Source of the DNA: Dysgonomonas sp. 520
Lineage (GTDB): Bacteria > Bacteroidota > Bacteroidia > Bacteroidales > Dysgonomonadaceae
Assembly: GCF_010501095.1 (NCBI RefSeq)
Contig: NZ_QVMP01000004.1
Span: 92,256-156,255, forward strand
DNA length: 64,000 nt
Reading direction: 5' to 3'
The notes beneath the pieces were generated by a model. The model was not told where the DNA came from. It saw only the letters and a list, made by a program, of their open reading frames with translations, and made no database searches. Positions 18,642 through 27,855 of this stretch are shown piece after piece (within the stretch, counting starts at the first letter, position 1; each line of letters opens with the position of its first letter). A program made the position numbers and the translations under genes.

Positions 18642-21185
18642 ATGAAGACAATAAACCTTATACTTCTTTTTGTATCAGGAATTTTGAGTATGAGCGCTCA
18701 AACTCCTGTTCATCCGCCTGCTATGGGTAATTGGATAGTTTCATTTGCCGACGAATTTAATCAGGATGCTCTGAACCTTGATATTTGGAATGTGGAGCAT
18801 GGCAATTATAATACTTTGGGCGACTCTAAGCGTGATAGTGCTAATGTAAAAGTAGAAGATGGCGAGTTGCGCATCTATATGCTAAAGCAAACCGACGAAA
18901 ATGCTCCCCGACAACGATGGACTTGCGGATATATTTATACGAAGGAGATGTTTGGGCGAAATGTATACATTGAAGCCCGAATGAAAGCAGTAAGAGCTTC
19001 GGGTGTAAACAGCGCATTCTGGATGGTTAGCAGGGCTAAGATGGCAACAGCATACTCCGATCGTTACGAGATTGACATCAACGAAATACAATACGATATA
19101 AACAGGCAGCAATTTGCCGCACGTTCAGGCTGGCACGACTGGAAAACCTATGGATATGCAACCGATATCAACGGCAATCAGGTAGATAACGGACTTGGCG
19201 CAATGAAATATTATGCCGAAGACGATTATCAAATCTGGGGATTGTGGTTAAACGGAAATGATTTTCATTTCTATCTGAATGGAGAAGAAGTATGGAATGG
19301 TAAAACGCATGCCATTTATTCAAATCAGTGGGATACAGGTGTTGGTCAGATAAACCCTTGGGCAACGGACGAGGAACAGCGTGCTTACGGAAAGTATGGG
19401 CAAGACGACTGGAACTATATGGGTGGCTACACCGGAGAACTGATGCATATCGCATTCAGTAATATGCTGATGGCTTTTAATTGGACACCCGAAACAGACG
19501 AGGCCGACGGTCAATATATGGCTATTGATTGGGTAAGGAGTTTTGTTCCCGAAAAAGAGATGGATAGAAATCCGATAGTTCTGTTGCCCAACACAATGCA
19601 GTTGGCAAAGGGGAGTCATAAAATTACTTTAGATAAAGAGATTGACTTAAATCTCACAGCAAATCATTATTTGAATTACTGGTTGGACAATCCTGATGAT
19701 AGTAATTTTCAGGTCAGATTGCTGGACGAGGCAAACAATGTGGTGTCGTCCTTAACTTACAATTCCGATACCGATTATGTACTAGCAGCAGGCAGCAAAC
19801 AAACGAGTTCGCAGTCGGTTTATCCTTATTCTTTTTACCTGAGGCCACAAGCAACGAGCAAACGATTGTTTGTTACCCGGATTACGGCTTCGCAAAACTT
19901 AGCAGATGCTATTAGTGTAAAATTATATAACGACTACGAATCTGTAAGTGATCTGGAACCGTTTTTCTACCCGAATGTAGATGAAACAGGACAAACCTCT
20001 ATTAATAATCAGTGGTCATTGAATGCGAAGGGTACATTCAATGCTAAGATTAAGGCGATTGAGTTTGAAAATTATTCGGATCAGAAAATAGAAATATCAA
20101 ATGTCAGGCAAGGCGATAACTTTCTGAGCGTGATTGCAAACGAAGAGCAACTTCCATATGCCGATACGCACGATATTATTTTACGCTCTGCAAATATAGC
20201 AGACAGTATTGTTTTCGATGTGAGAAGTAAATCTGCGGCATCAATATCCTTGTCTGTTAATTCTACCGATACAGAAACGCTGTCCTGGGCAGGAGGTGAG
20301 AATGGAATTTTAAAAGAATATGTTTCTCCTGATAAAACCACAACATATCAATTAACTTCTATTGAAAACGAGAGTGGAAAAAGAGCTTTAAACGGGAAAA
20401 GTATTGTATATGTTCCATCCAACGAAGACGTTGTTTTATACCCATCTTTCGATACTTATATTCAAGAAAATCAAGCTCTAAAAGATCTTTCTGCAAATCA
20501 AAATCTAGTACTGAAGACAGATCGGATGTATAATCGTTTAGGATATCTGGAGTTTGATGTCCCAGCAAATTTGAATGAAGATCAACATGCTTATTTATTC
20601 CTGTCTTTACGAGAGGTTATTGCACCATTATTTCCGGTAGAAATAACGATGACGACCGTAGAAACAGAATTTCCCAAGCCTATGTACTGGAACGATCGCC
20701 CACATTGGAAAACAGAAACCGAAATAGGAAAAATTACAATAAATAACAACAACCTTCGAGCATATGGGTTTGATATTTCCGATGCATTACGAAATGCCAT
20801 ATCGGAAGGTCGGAAAAAGCTATCGATCTGCTTGTCGTTAACGGGAGGCGAGCGTTCTTCTATGGTGACGTTTCAGCAATATGTAAGCTCAAAAAAATCG
20901 ACCTCGCCCCGCATATATATTCAACAGCCAAAAAAGACCTCGATAAATGAGATAAAAACAGAAATGCCATCTGCTTTTATATATCCCAATCCTGCTAAAG
21001 ATTATTTTTACGTACAAGGAAATGATTTTTCGGAAGTGCAAATAATGAATCTTTGGGGAGCTGTTTTGAAGAGTGAAGGAGTCTTGGATCGGTACGATAT
21101 TTCGGATCTTAAACCGGGAATATATTTATTTAAACTTTGCCTTACGGACGGTAGTTGTCATACGACTAAAGTCTTTGTGAAATAA
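18642..21185 (+). CDS. GH16 family glycanase with DNRLRE/CBM96-like module and T9SS sorting domain
   Basis: This 847-residue multidomain protein has a signal peptide ending at SAQT. The GH16 domain (~25-305) has the catalytic signature EIDINE (Glu143, Asp145, Glu148), close to the agarase/porphyranase-like branches rather than the laminarinase GEIDIME. A middle region of unknown beta domains follows. Residues ~590-765 resemble a DNRLRE/CBM96 module (NRLGYLEFDV, then WNDRP). The C-terminal ~70 residues are a type A T9SS sorting domain (IYPNPAKDYF, then LKPGIYLFKL). The enzyme is therefore probably exported to the cell surface by T9SS, which is unusual for PUL enzymes normally anchored as lipoproteins. 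It is the last gene of the operon. Confidence 0.88.
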   Translation: MKTINLILLFVSGILSMSAQTPVHPPAMGNWIVSFADEFNQDALNLDIWNVEHGNYNTLGDSKRDSANVKVEDGELRIYMLKQTDENAPRQRWTCGYIYTKEMFGRNVYIEARMKAVRASGVNSAFWMVSRAKMATAYSDRYEIDINEIQYDINRQQFAARSGWHDWKTYGYATDINGNQVDNGLGAMKYYAEDDYQIWGLWLNGNDFHFYLNGEEVWNGKTHAIYSNQWDTGVGQINPWATDEEQRAYGKYGQDDWNYMGGYTGELMHIAFSNMLMAFNWTPETDEADGQYMAIDWVRSFVPEKEMDRNPIVLLPNTMQLAKGSHKITLDKEIDLNLTANHYLNYWLDNPDDSNFQVRLLDEANNVVSSLTYNSDTDYVLAAGSKQTSSQSVYPYSFYLRPQATSKRLFVTRITASQNLADAISVKLYNDYESVSDLEPFFYPNVDETGQTSINNQWSLNAKGTFNAKIKAIEFENYSDQKIEISNVRQGDNFLSVIANEEQLPYADTHDIILRSANIADSIVFDVRSKSAASISLSVNSTDTETLSWAGGENGILKEYVSPDKTTTYQLTSIENESGKRALNGKSIVYVPSNEDVVLYPSFDTYIQENQALKDLSANQNLVLKTDRMYNRLGYLEFDVPANLNEDQHAYLFLSLREVIAPLFPVEITMTTVETEFPKPMYWNDRPHWKTETEIGKITINNNNLRAYGFDISDALRNAISEGRKKLSICLSLTGGERSSMVTFQQYVSSKKSTSPRIYIQQPKKTSINEIKTEMPSAFIYPNPAKDYFYVQGNDFSEVQIMNLWGAVLKSEGVLDRYDISDLKPGIYLFKLCLTDGSCHTTKVFVK

Positions 21186-21203
21186 CTGCAATGAAGGGGG
21201 TAC

Positions 21204-21237
21204 GGAGCTGTTGAGTTGTAAGACCTTTAACAGCTTC
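21204..21237 (+). terminator. hairpin at the end of the first PUL
   Basis: An 11-bp stem with two G-T wobbles (5' arm around GAGCTGTTGA, 3' arm around TTAACAGCTTC, loop about 12 nt) lies 19 bp after the last stop codon. There is no clear U-run. A second perfect small palindrome, CATCTTTGAAAGATG, follows at 21256-21270. The remaining sequence to 21716 shows no gene or structure that I can support. Confidence 0.4.
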
Positions 21238-21716
21238 GGCAACCCACTGATCAAGCATCTTTGAAAGATGAAAATAATAGATAAAACATTACCACTGCGA
21301 TTTAGAGGCTATTTAAATTCCTAATGTCTAAATTTCAAATAGAAGTTAAAGAATAGATTTCTTGGATACAATCTTCTTAATCCCCACCAACAGATATAAG
21401 CAGAACTCTCCCCAGAACCAATATTAAAACTTTCTACAAAACGGTTTTGCTGCTCAATGATCTCAATTAAAAAAAACTAAAACCCAACAAAAACTCTATC
21501 TCAACCCACAAATTAGCGAAACGGATATACAGCCAATTTTCATGATTAACATGTTTTTGGAGATAGGGTTTATGACATCCCTATTTTTTTGTTAAAAACA
21601 GAGCATTTTAGAATAAAACTGATTGATGTACCTTATTGTCAAAATATGTTGTTTGGCATATTTAGATATAACACACTGATAATTAACAGATATCACAACC
21701 GCCTGTTGTATGTGCG

Positions 21717-21794
21717 ATGAGTATTTTGAGAGGTGTTGTTGAGTTTTTGTGTGGTGATTTTTGCAAAGTAAAAGAGAGTTCTTCATTAATTTTG
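21717..21794 (+). promoter_or_regulatory. promoter and activator-site array of the glucan PUL
   Basis: The -7 box TAATTTTG lies at 21787-21794. The 15-nt motif TTGAGTTTTTGTGTG (21739-21753) ends 33 bp before it. A degenerate copy of its first ten bases, ATGAGTATTT, lies exactly 22 bp upstream (21717-21726). The same motif, the same 33-bp gap and the same 22-bp repeat offset occur in front of the GH3 gene at 46644. Two copies on one helical face two turns apart, upstream of a weak -33 region, look like an activator-binding site. I infer that the activator is the regulator at 43437-46322. Confidence 0.65.
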
Positions 21795-21843
21795 TCTCAG
21801 TTCACAAACAATTTTGTTTAAATCTAAGATAAAGTTTAATAAC

Positions 21844-24800
21844 ATGAAAAAGGTATTTCCTCTTTTATTTTTTCTTTTTCTAACGCGCTCACTTTTTGCT
21901 CAAGATAGTTGGCAAGTTTCAGGTGTAGTAACATCAGCTGATGATGGAGAGCCTTTAATCGGGGTTACTATAATTGTAAAGGGTGAAGCAGGGTTAGGTA
22001 CTACCACCGATTTTGATGGAAAGTATTCAATTAAGGTTCCGAACGGAAAAGCATTGACTTTTTCCTATATGGGTTATCAGGAACAAACGACAAAAACAAT
22101 TAAGAGCAATTCTACTCTTAATATCACGATGGAAAACGATGTCTTAATGCTTCAGGAAGTAGTTGCTATCGGTTATGGTACGATGAAAAAAAGTGACCTG
22201 ACCGGTGCGGTAGCCTCTGTAAAAGCCGATCAACTTCAAAAGACACCTGCGGCAGGGATTGACCAGGCACTGCAAGGTCGTGTTGCCGGGGTTACGGTGA
22301 ATGCAAACAGCGGACAACCGGGAGCAGCGGCAGAAGTACGCATTAGAGGTATCGGTACGGTAAACAATAGTGCTCCTATTTATGTAGTAGATGGTATTAT
22401 CTTGGAAAATATTACTTTTTTAAGTCCGAACGATATAGAATCGACAGAGATATTGAAAGATGCGTCTGCGACTGCTATTTACGGTTCGAGGGGTGCAAAT
22501 GGTGTTATCATTGTGACAACTAAAAAAGGTAAATCCGGCAAATCGGTTATTTCATTGAATACTTATTGGGGTGTTCAGAACCGTTGGAAGAAATTGGATT
22601 TGATGAAACGTGACGAATTTGCGGAAACGCTTATGCGTATAAACCCGCAACCATCGTCAATTGCCAGATATCAAAATCGTGGCTTCAATGCGTGGATGTC
22701 CGGTAATACAGGTGGCTCACCATATTTCCCCCTGATAAAAACAGATGCCAATCCTTACGGGATGGATTACAGTTCGGTTGAAACAGACTGGCAAGACGAA
22801 GTGTTCGAAAAAAATGCTTTGATCCAGAATTATCACCTTTCAGTTACTGGAGGTACCGATATAAGCCGATATGCGATAAGCGGAAGTTATTTCAACCAGA
22901 AAGGAACTATATCAGGTTCGGATTATGAGCGTTTCACTTTACGTGTGAATACCTCGCATCAAGTTCGATCTTGGTTGAAGATTGGAGAAAACCTTTCTTT
23001 CATGTCGTCGGAAGGACGTAATGCGATGAACAACAGTTCCAGTCCGGGTGCGTCTGTAATTTCTGCCGCATTGGCAATGGCTCCTTGGGATCCTACTCAC
23101 TATCCGGAAGGTTCTGTTAACAATAGAGGTAAGGACTTGAGCGGTCAGATTTCTGCATCGTCAAACTTCAAAAATGCGATGAACCCATTTTCGATGGTAG
23201 AGCGCTATCATCCGTCTAATAAAGTTGAACGCTGGGTTGGTGATATTTATTTAGAACTGACACCTATCAAGAATTTAACTCTTCGCTCTGCGGTAAGTCT
23301 GGACTTGTCACATTACAGAGACAAAATGTTTTTGGAAGCATACAGATATTCAGACTTTGACAAAGCCGACAAAAACTTTTTGTCGAGTGGGATGAGTCGT
23401 GAACAAACTTTAATATTTGAAAATACAGCAACTTATTCTGCGGATATCAAAAAGCATAGCTTCTCTGCCATGATTGGGCAAACAGCCGAAGAACGTAATT
23501 TGTATGGCATGGGTGGTTCCGGTGCTTCTATTCTGAACCCGACCAAACAAAATTGGTACTTGCTTAATACAACAGAAGACAGGACATATTCAAGTGATTC
23601 TGTTGAACGTGACCGTATGTTTTCGTTGCTGGGTCGTCTCCATTATTCTTATGACAGCAGATATTTAATTACAGCAAACTTCAGAGCTGATGGGTCTAGT
23701 AAATTCCCTAATAACTTGTGGGGATATTTTCCGTCAACAGCATTGGCCTGGCGTATCAGTGAAGAAAACTTTATGAAAAATATCTCTTGGTTAGATTTCT
23801 TGAAAGTGCGTGCCGGATGGGGACGTATTGGTAATGACAAGGTGCCTAGCGACAGTTTTGTATTAACAATGACTCAGGGTTCGAATGTGTTCACAGGTTA
23901 TCCTTTTGGACCAAATCAAGAACTGGCTAATGGTGCAGCAATTCTTACTTATGTCAATAAAGGTGGAAAATGGGAAACTACGGAACAATGGAGTGCCGGC
24001 GTCGATTTTGGTTTCTTCAGAGGATTATTAGGTGGTAATGTAGATTTCTTCATTCGCGACACGAAAGATATGCTACTAGGAGTAAAAGCTCCGGCACACG
24101 TTGGAAACCGCTTCGATCCGATAGCGAATGTTGGTACCGTTCGCAACAAAGGTATTGAAATTTCGCTAGACCATCAAAACAAAATAGCAGACATAAAATA
24201 TTCTATTGGAGGAAATATTTCTTTTATACATAATGAACTTACCGCTCTTAATGGAGGTAACCCTGTATATGGAGACCGTGTGTTAAGCGATAAAGGATTG
24301 GGGTTATTTACAATCTGGGGTTATGAATATGAAGGAATATATAAATCGGATGAAGAAGCTGAAGCGCACCTATTCTATTATAAAGGTAAAAAAGAAAGTG
24401 GTGTGGGTGCAGGAGATGCGAAGTTTAAAGACCATAACGGAGACGGCAAAATAGACGACGCAGACAAAACCGACCTGGGCAATCCTTTCCCTTGGTTGAC
24501 ATACGGTATAAATATCGGTGCAGAATATAAAGGTTTCGATTTGCAAATGTTCTTCCAGGGAGTTGCAGGAAACAAAATCTACAATGCTGTGCGTCACCGT
24601 ACGGAAGGTACAGGATCTGAAGCAACATTGAGTACTACAATGCGCAACGTATGGATAGATTATTCGGATCAGATGAAAAGCTCTATGGAATCGCAAGGCG
24701 TTGATTGGACAAAACTTATAAACAGAGAAGGTACGATCCCAAATCCTAACGGTAGTACGATGAATAAAGAAACATCGAGCAGGTTTGTGGAAAGCGGTGC

Positions 24801-25017
24801 TTATATGCGATTGAAAAACCTTCAGCTAGGTTATACAATTCCGAAAAAATTGACACAAAAGTTCCAGATAGATCGTTGCCGTGTATATGTTTCGGCAAGC
24901 AACTTGTTCACAATCACAGACTATTCGGGATATGACCCTGAAGTAGGAGGAGGAGTAGACTATGGAAATTATCCTCAATCGAGAACATTTATGTTCGGAC
25001 TTAATCTGGATTTCTAA
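21844..25017 (+). CDS. SusC-type TonB-dependent transporter of the beta-glucan PUL
   Basis: The ATG at 21844 gives 1057 residues and a clean signal peptide (KKVFPLLFFLFLTRSLFA), and is preferred to the upstream in-frame TTG. The carboxypeptidase-regulatory-like domain (VSGVVTSADDGEPLIGVTI), the SusC box LQEVVAIGYG, the plug motif KDASATAIYGSRGANGVI and the C-terminal barrel ending in LNLDF are all present. It should import beta-glucan oligosaccharides together with the SusD encoded 42 bp downstream. It follows the regulated promoter at 21717-21794. Confidence 0.97.
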   Translation: MKKVFPLLFFLFLTRSLFAQDSWQVSGVVTSADDGEPLIGVTIIVKGEAGLGTTTDFDGKYSIKVPNGKALTFSYMGYQEQTTKTIKSNSTLNITMENDVLMLQEVVAIGYGTMKKSDLTGAVASVKADQLQKTPAAGIDQALQGRVAGVTVNANSGQPGAAAEVRIRGIGTVNNSAPIYVVDGIILENITFLSPNDIESTEILKDASATAIYGSRGANGVIIVTTKKGKSGKSVISLNTYWGVQNRWKKLDLMKRDEFAETLMRINPQPSSIARYQNRGFNAWMSGNTGGSPYFPLIKTDANPYGMDYSSVETDWQDEVFEKNALIQNYHLSVTGGTDISRYAISGSYFNQKGTISGSDYERFTLRVNTSHQVRSWLKIGENLSFMSSEGRNAMNNSSSPGASVISAALAMAPWDPTHYPEGSVNNRGKDLSGQISASSNFKNAMNPFSMVERYHPSNKVERWVGDIYLELTPIKNLTLRSAVSLDLSHYRDKMFLEAYRYSDFDKADKNFLSSGMSREQTLIFENTATYSADIKKHSFSAMIGQTAEERNLYGMGGSGASILNPTKQNWYLLNTTEDRTYSSDSVERDRMFSLLGRLHYSYDSRYLITANFRADGSSKFPNNLWGYFPSTALAWRISEENFMKNISWLDFLKVRAGWGRIGNDKVPSDSFVLTMTQGSNVFTGYPFGPNQELANGAAILTYVNKGGKWETTEQWSAGVDFGFFRGLLGGNVDFFIRDTKDMLLGVKAPAHVGNRFDPIANVGTVRNKGIEISLDHQNKIADIKYSIGGNISFIHNELTALNGGNPVYGDRVLSDKGLGLFTIWGYEYEGIYKSDEEAEAHLFYYKGKKESGVGAGDAKFKDHNGDGKIDDADKTDLGNPFPWLTYGINIGAEYKGFDLQMFFQGVAGNKIYNAVRHRTEGTGSEATLSTTMRNVWIDYSDQMKSSMESQGVDWTKLINREGTIPNPNGSTMNKETSSRFVESGAYMRLKNLQLGYTIPKKLTQKFQIDRCRVYVSASNLFTITDYSGYDPEVGGGVDYGNYPQSRTFMFGLNLDF

Positions 25018-25059
25018 TCAATAGGACTCATTTGAAGGATTTAAAAAAACAAAAGAACA

Positions 25060-26637
25060 ATGAAAAAATATAGTTTAATATTCAGCGTAATCTTCGCTTT
25101 GATGTTCACATCATGTGATTCATGGTTAGAGTCGCCATCTCCCGGTGTAACCGAACTTGACGACTTTTTTACAGTAGGTCAGACTGCTATTAATACAACA
25201 AACGGGGCTTATGTGCCATTGGCTTGGGAATATAATTACACATATTTTCCGGAGTGGTTTATCGGCGATGTTGTATCGGATGATGCTCTTAAAGGCGGAC
25301 AAAATATAAATGACATGTCTGTAGTTTATGATATGGAAAACTTCAAGACAATACCTAATAATGATTTTCTGCTTGACTTCTATCGTGCTCAATATCAAGG
25401 CATAGGTCGTTGCAACCTGGGATTGCAGGAAATTCCGGTAATGACACCCGACACAACCATGACCGAACGTGTTCAGAACAGGTTGATAGGCGAATTGAAG
25501 TTTCTTCGTGCAATGTATTATTTCCGTTTGGTGAGAGTATTCGGAGGGGTTCCATTAGTTGACTTCGTGATAGACTCGTCAACAAAATGGAAGCAACCAC
25601 GCGCCTCGGCTGACGATGTTTACGTGCAAATTATTAAAGACCTGGAAGAAGCGAACGATGTTTTGTGGGTAAAAACAGACTATGCGAAAGCTGATACAGG
25701 TCGTGTGACCAAAGGTGCGGCTCAGGCTATGCTATTGAAAACAAATCTTTATCTGAAAAATTATCCGGAAGCAAAACGTTGGGGAGATTCTATCATCCAA
25801 TCAGGACAATACAGGCTGTTGCCAAACTATTCTGACAATTTCACCCTTAACGGTGAAAATATGGATGAGTCGGTTTTTGAAATTCAATATACAGAAGATC
25901 CTACAAGCGACTATGGTGGCGGAGGAGGAATAGGTGGAGCCGGTTTCACAAGAGGAACATTCACTGTGATTCTTACACGTTCACGTTCATCTCTCCTTGG
26001 CGGAGGTTGGGGTTTCAATAAGCCTACACAAGACCTGTACAACGAGTTTGAACCGGAAGACCCAAGGTTAGGAGCAACTATACTTGATCCGAAGGCATAT
26101 ATCGAAAACGAAGATCAAGAAATTTACTTGGGAACACGTTATCTGAACCGCAAATATGGTATGTATAATGATCTTCCGGGCGGTAAAGTGTCATATTTCG
26201 AATTGGCTCACGCTACACGTGCTCCGATAAACAATAAAGTGATTCGCTATTCTGATGTATTATTGATGTATGCTGAAGCATGTTGCGAGGCCAATAATCT
26301 GGGAGATGCAGTAGCTGCACTAAATCAAGTCCGGCAAAGAGCACGTGGAGAAAGGACTGACATCCTACCGGATCATCCAACCAACACCAATCAATCAGAC
26401 CTACGCAATGCAATTCGTCACGAACGTCGTGTAGAGCTGGCTATGGAAGGGCATCGTTGGTTCGACCTCTGCCGTTGGGGAATTGCATACGAAGTAATGA
26501 CGGCATACAAAGAAAAAGAAAGCGATGACGCTCGAGATCACATGGCAGACTTTATAAAAGGTAAACACGAGTTGTTTCCTATTCCTAGCAAAGAAATAGA
26601 ACTCAACCCGATGGAACAAAACAACGGATATAATTAA
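25060..26637 (+). CDS. SusD-like glycan-binding lipoprotein of the beta-glucan PUL
   Basis: This 525-residue lipoprotein has its Cys at about residue 19 (FTSCDSW). SusD features include the N-terminal TPR region with ELKFLRAMYYFRLVRVFGGVP and the C-terminal RHERRVELAMEGHRWFDLCRWG. It binds glucan at the cell surface and partners the preceding SusC. A glycine-rich loop (YGGGGGIGGAGF) in the second half is conspicuous and may lie in a surface-exposed region. Confidence 0.96.
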   Translation: MKKYSLIFSVIFALMFTSCDSWLESPSPGVTELDDFFTVGQTAINTTNGAYVPLAWEYNYTYFPEWFIGDVVSDDALKGGQNINDMSVVYDMENFKTIPNNDFLLDFYRAQYQGIGRCNLGLQEIPVMTPDTTMTERVQNRLIGELKFLRAMYYFRLVRVFGGVPLVDFVIDSSTKWKQPRASADDVYVQIIKDLEEANDVLWVKTDYAKADTGRVTKGAAQAMLLKTNLYLKNYPEAKRWGDSIIQSGQYRLLPNYSDNFTLNGENMDESVFEIQYTEDPTSDYGGGGGIGGAGFTRGTFTVILTRSRSSLLGGGWGFNKPTQDLYNEFEPEDPRLGATILDPKAYIENEDQEIYLGTRYLNRKYGMYNDLPGGKVSYFELAHATRAPINNKVIRYSDVLLMYAEACCEANNLGDAVAALNQVRQRARGERTDILPDHPTNTNQSDLRNAIRHERRVELAMEGHRWFDLCRWGIAYEVMTAYKEKESDDARDHMADFIKGKHELFPIPSKEIELNPMEQNNGYN

Positions 26638-26691
26638 CAACTTAAAATACACAATTAAAGAATTTTATTAACATCAAAAAATTTAATTACG

Positions 26692-27675
26692 ATGAAAGCA
26701 AGAAAGATTTTTTTCCTAATGATGAGCTTAGTAGCAATATCATTATCGTTTGTTTCGTGTGGAAGTGACGATGACGATGGAGGTGGTAATGGCGGTGGCT
26801 CTGTAACCGGTATAAGCCTGAATAAGACAACACTTTCGGTAGAAGAAGTAGCATCTGAAACTTTGGTAGCAACATTGACCCCTGCAGGATCAACAGGTAA
26901 GATAGAATGGAGTTCTTCAGCTCCTTCAATCGCATCGGTTAACAATGGTGTAGTAACCGGTATAAAACAAGGAACAGCTACAATTGCGGCTACATATGGT
27001 AGTTTCACAGCAACTTGTACAGTAACTGTAACTCAAAGAGGATCAATCTCAAAAGATCCATCACTGGATGGTAGCGACTATTTCGTTATGATTTTGGATG
27101 ATGTATCAGCTACAAAAATAGAAGGTAAGATTGCTCAGGATTTCCGTCCGGACGATGTAAACAAATATCTTTATTATTGGGATCAGGAAGGTGCGCTTAC
27201 ATTTGAGCCATATTCATCTACAGGTGTAAACTTCTATGAAGAATTAGGCTGGACTGCTATGAAAGTAACTAATGTAGGTTGGTCGGGAGCAGGATTCTTT
27301 GTTGGTCCTGGGTTTGGAGAGATAGACCTTACTCGTGTTACAAAGAATATAGATGATTATTATTTGCACGTTGCTGTTAAGAGTGCTCAGACTTTCAGTA
27401 CTTACACTTTTGTATTATATGATAAAAAGAAAAGTAACGGAGCTAAATTAGTACTTGGTAAAGATGCTGTAGACGGAATAGCTCCTTATGCAGACTTCCC
27501 TCGTGACAATGAATGGCATGCATTTGATGTTCCAATGTCTTATTTCCAAAATAGTCAGGGACTATATTACAGAGAACCTATGACTGACGAGAATGTATTA
27601 GCAATTCTTGGGGGCGGAGTAGCAGGCACTACTGTTGAAGTGGATGCGCTGTTCATTTACAAACCAAAAAAATAA
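26692..27675 (+). CDS. surface glycan-binding lipoprotein with BIG2 Ig-like domain
   Basis: This 327-residue lipoprotein has Cys23 (SFVSCGSDDDD) with an acidic stretch behind it, as expected for surface-exported Bacteroidetes lipoproteins. A BIG2-type Ig-like domain occupies ~36-113 (ISLNKTTLSVEEV, ASVNNGVVTG, TATIAATYG). The remaining ~210 residues form a beta-rich domain with many aromatics and no catalytic motif. The position right after SusD fits the SGBP-B role known from laminarin and mixed-linkage glucan PULs. Glucan binding is inferred from context. Confidence 0.82.
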   Translation: MKARKIFFLMMSLVAISLSFVSCGSDDDDGGGNGGGSVTGISLNKTTLSVEEVASETLVATLTPAGSTGKIEWSSSAPSIASVNNGVVTGIKQGTATIAATYGSFTATCTVTVTQRGSISKDPSLDGSDYFVMILDDVSATKIEGKIAQDFRPDDVNKYLYYWDQEGALTFEPYSSTGVNFYEELGWTAMKVTNVGWSGAGFFVGPGFGEIDLTRVTKNIDDYYLHVAVKSAQTFSTYTFVLYDKKKSNGAKLVLGKDAVDGIAPYADFPRDNEWHAFDVPMSYFQNSQGLYYREPMTDENVLAILGGGVAGTTVEVDALFIYKPKK

Positions 27676-27712
27676 ATGAAAAGAGAATAGGTAAAGTTCA
27701 TTCATAAATCAC

Positions 27713-27796
27713 ATTTTATTTCTCCTCTCCCAAAGTGTTAAACACTATTGTAATAATATTTGGAATAAAGAAATTATGGGAGAGGAGAAATAAAAT
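27713..27796. repeat. 20-bp perfect inverted repeat between SGBP and GH16 genes
   Basis: ATTTTATTTCTCCTCTCCCA at 27713-27732 is exactly complementary to 27777-27796. The 44-nt loop contains a second small hairpin (AGTGTT-A-AACACT). It lies 38 bp after the SGBP stop and 60 bp before the GH16 start. In RNA it would form a very stable stem and could be a processing, stabilising or attenuating element that sets different expression upstream and downstream. Confidence 0.8.
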
Positions 27797-27855
27797 TATA
27801 AGAAAAAAGATGATCGTATTTCGATCGAAGAAACAAACATCTCAAAGATGATATC

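Noticed and set aside
21238..21716. Possible small gene or RNA in the gap between the two PULs
   Set aside because: Only short frames and one 15-nt palindrome are seen. The frame at 21592-21786 (- strand) covers the promoter motifs and has no support.
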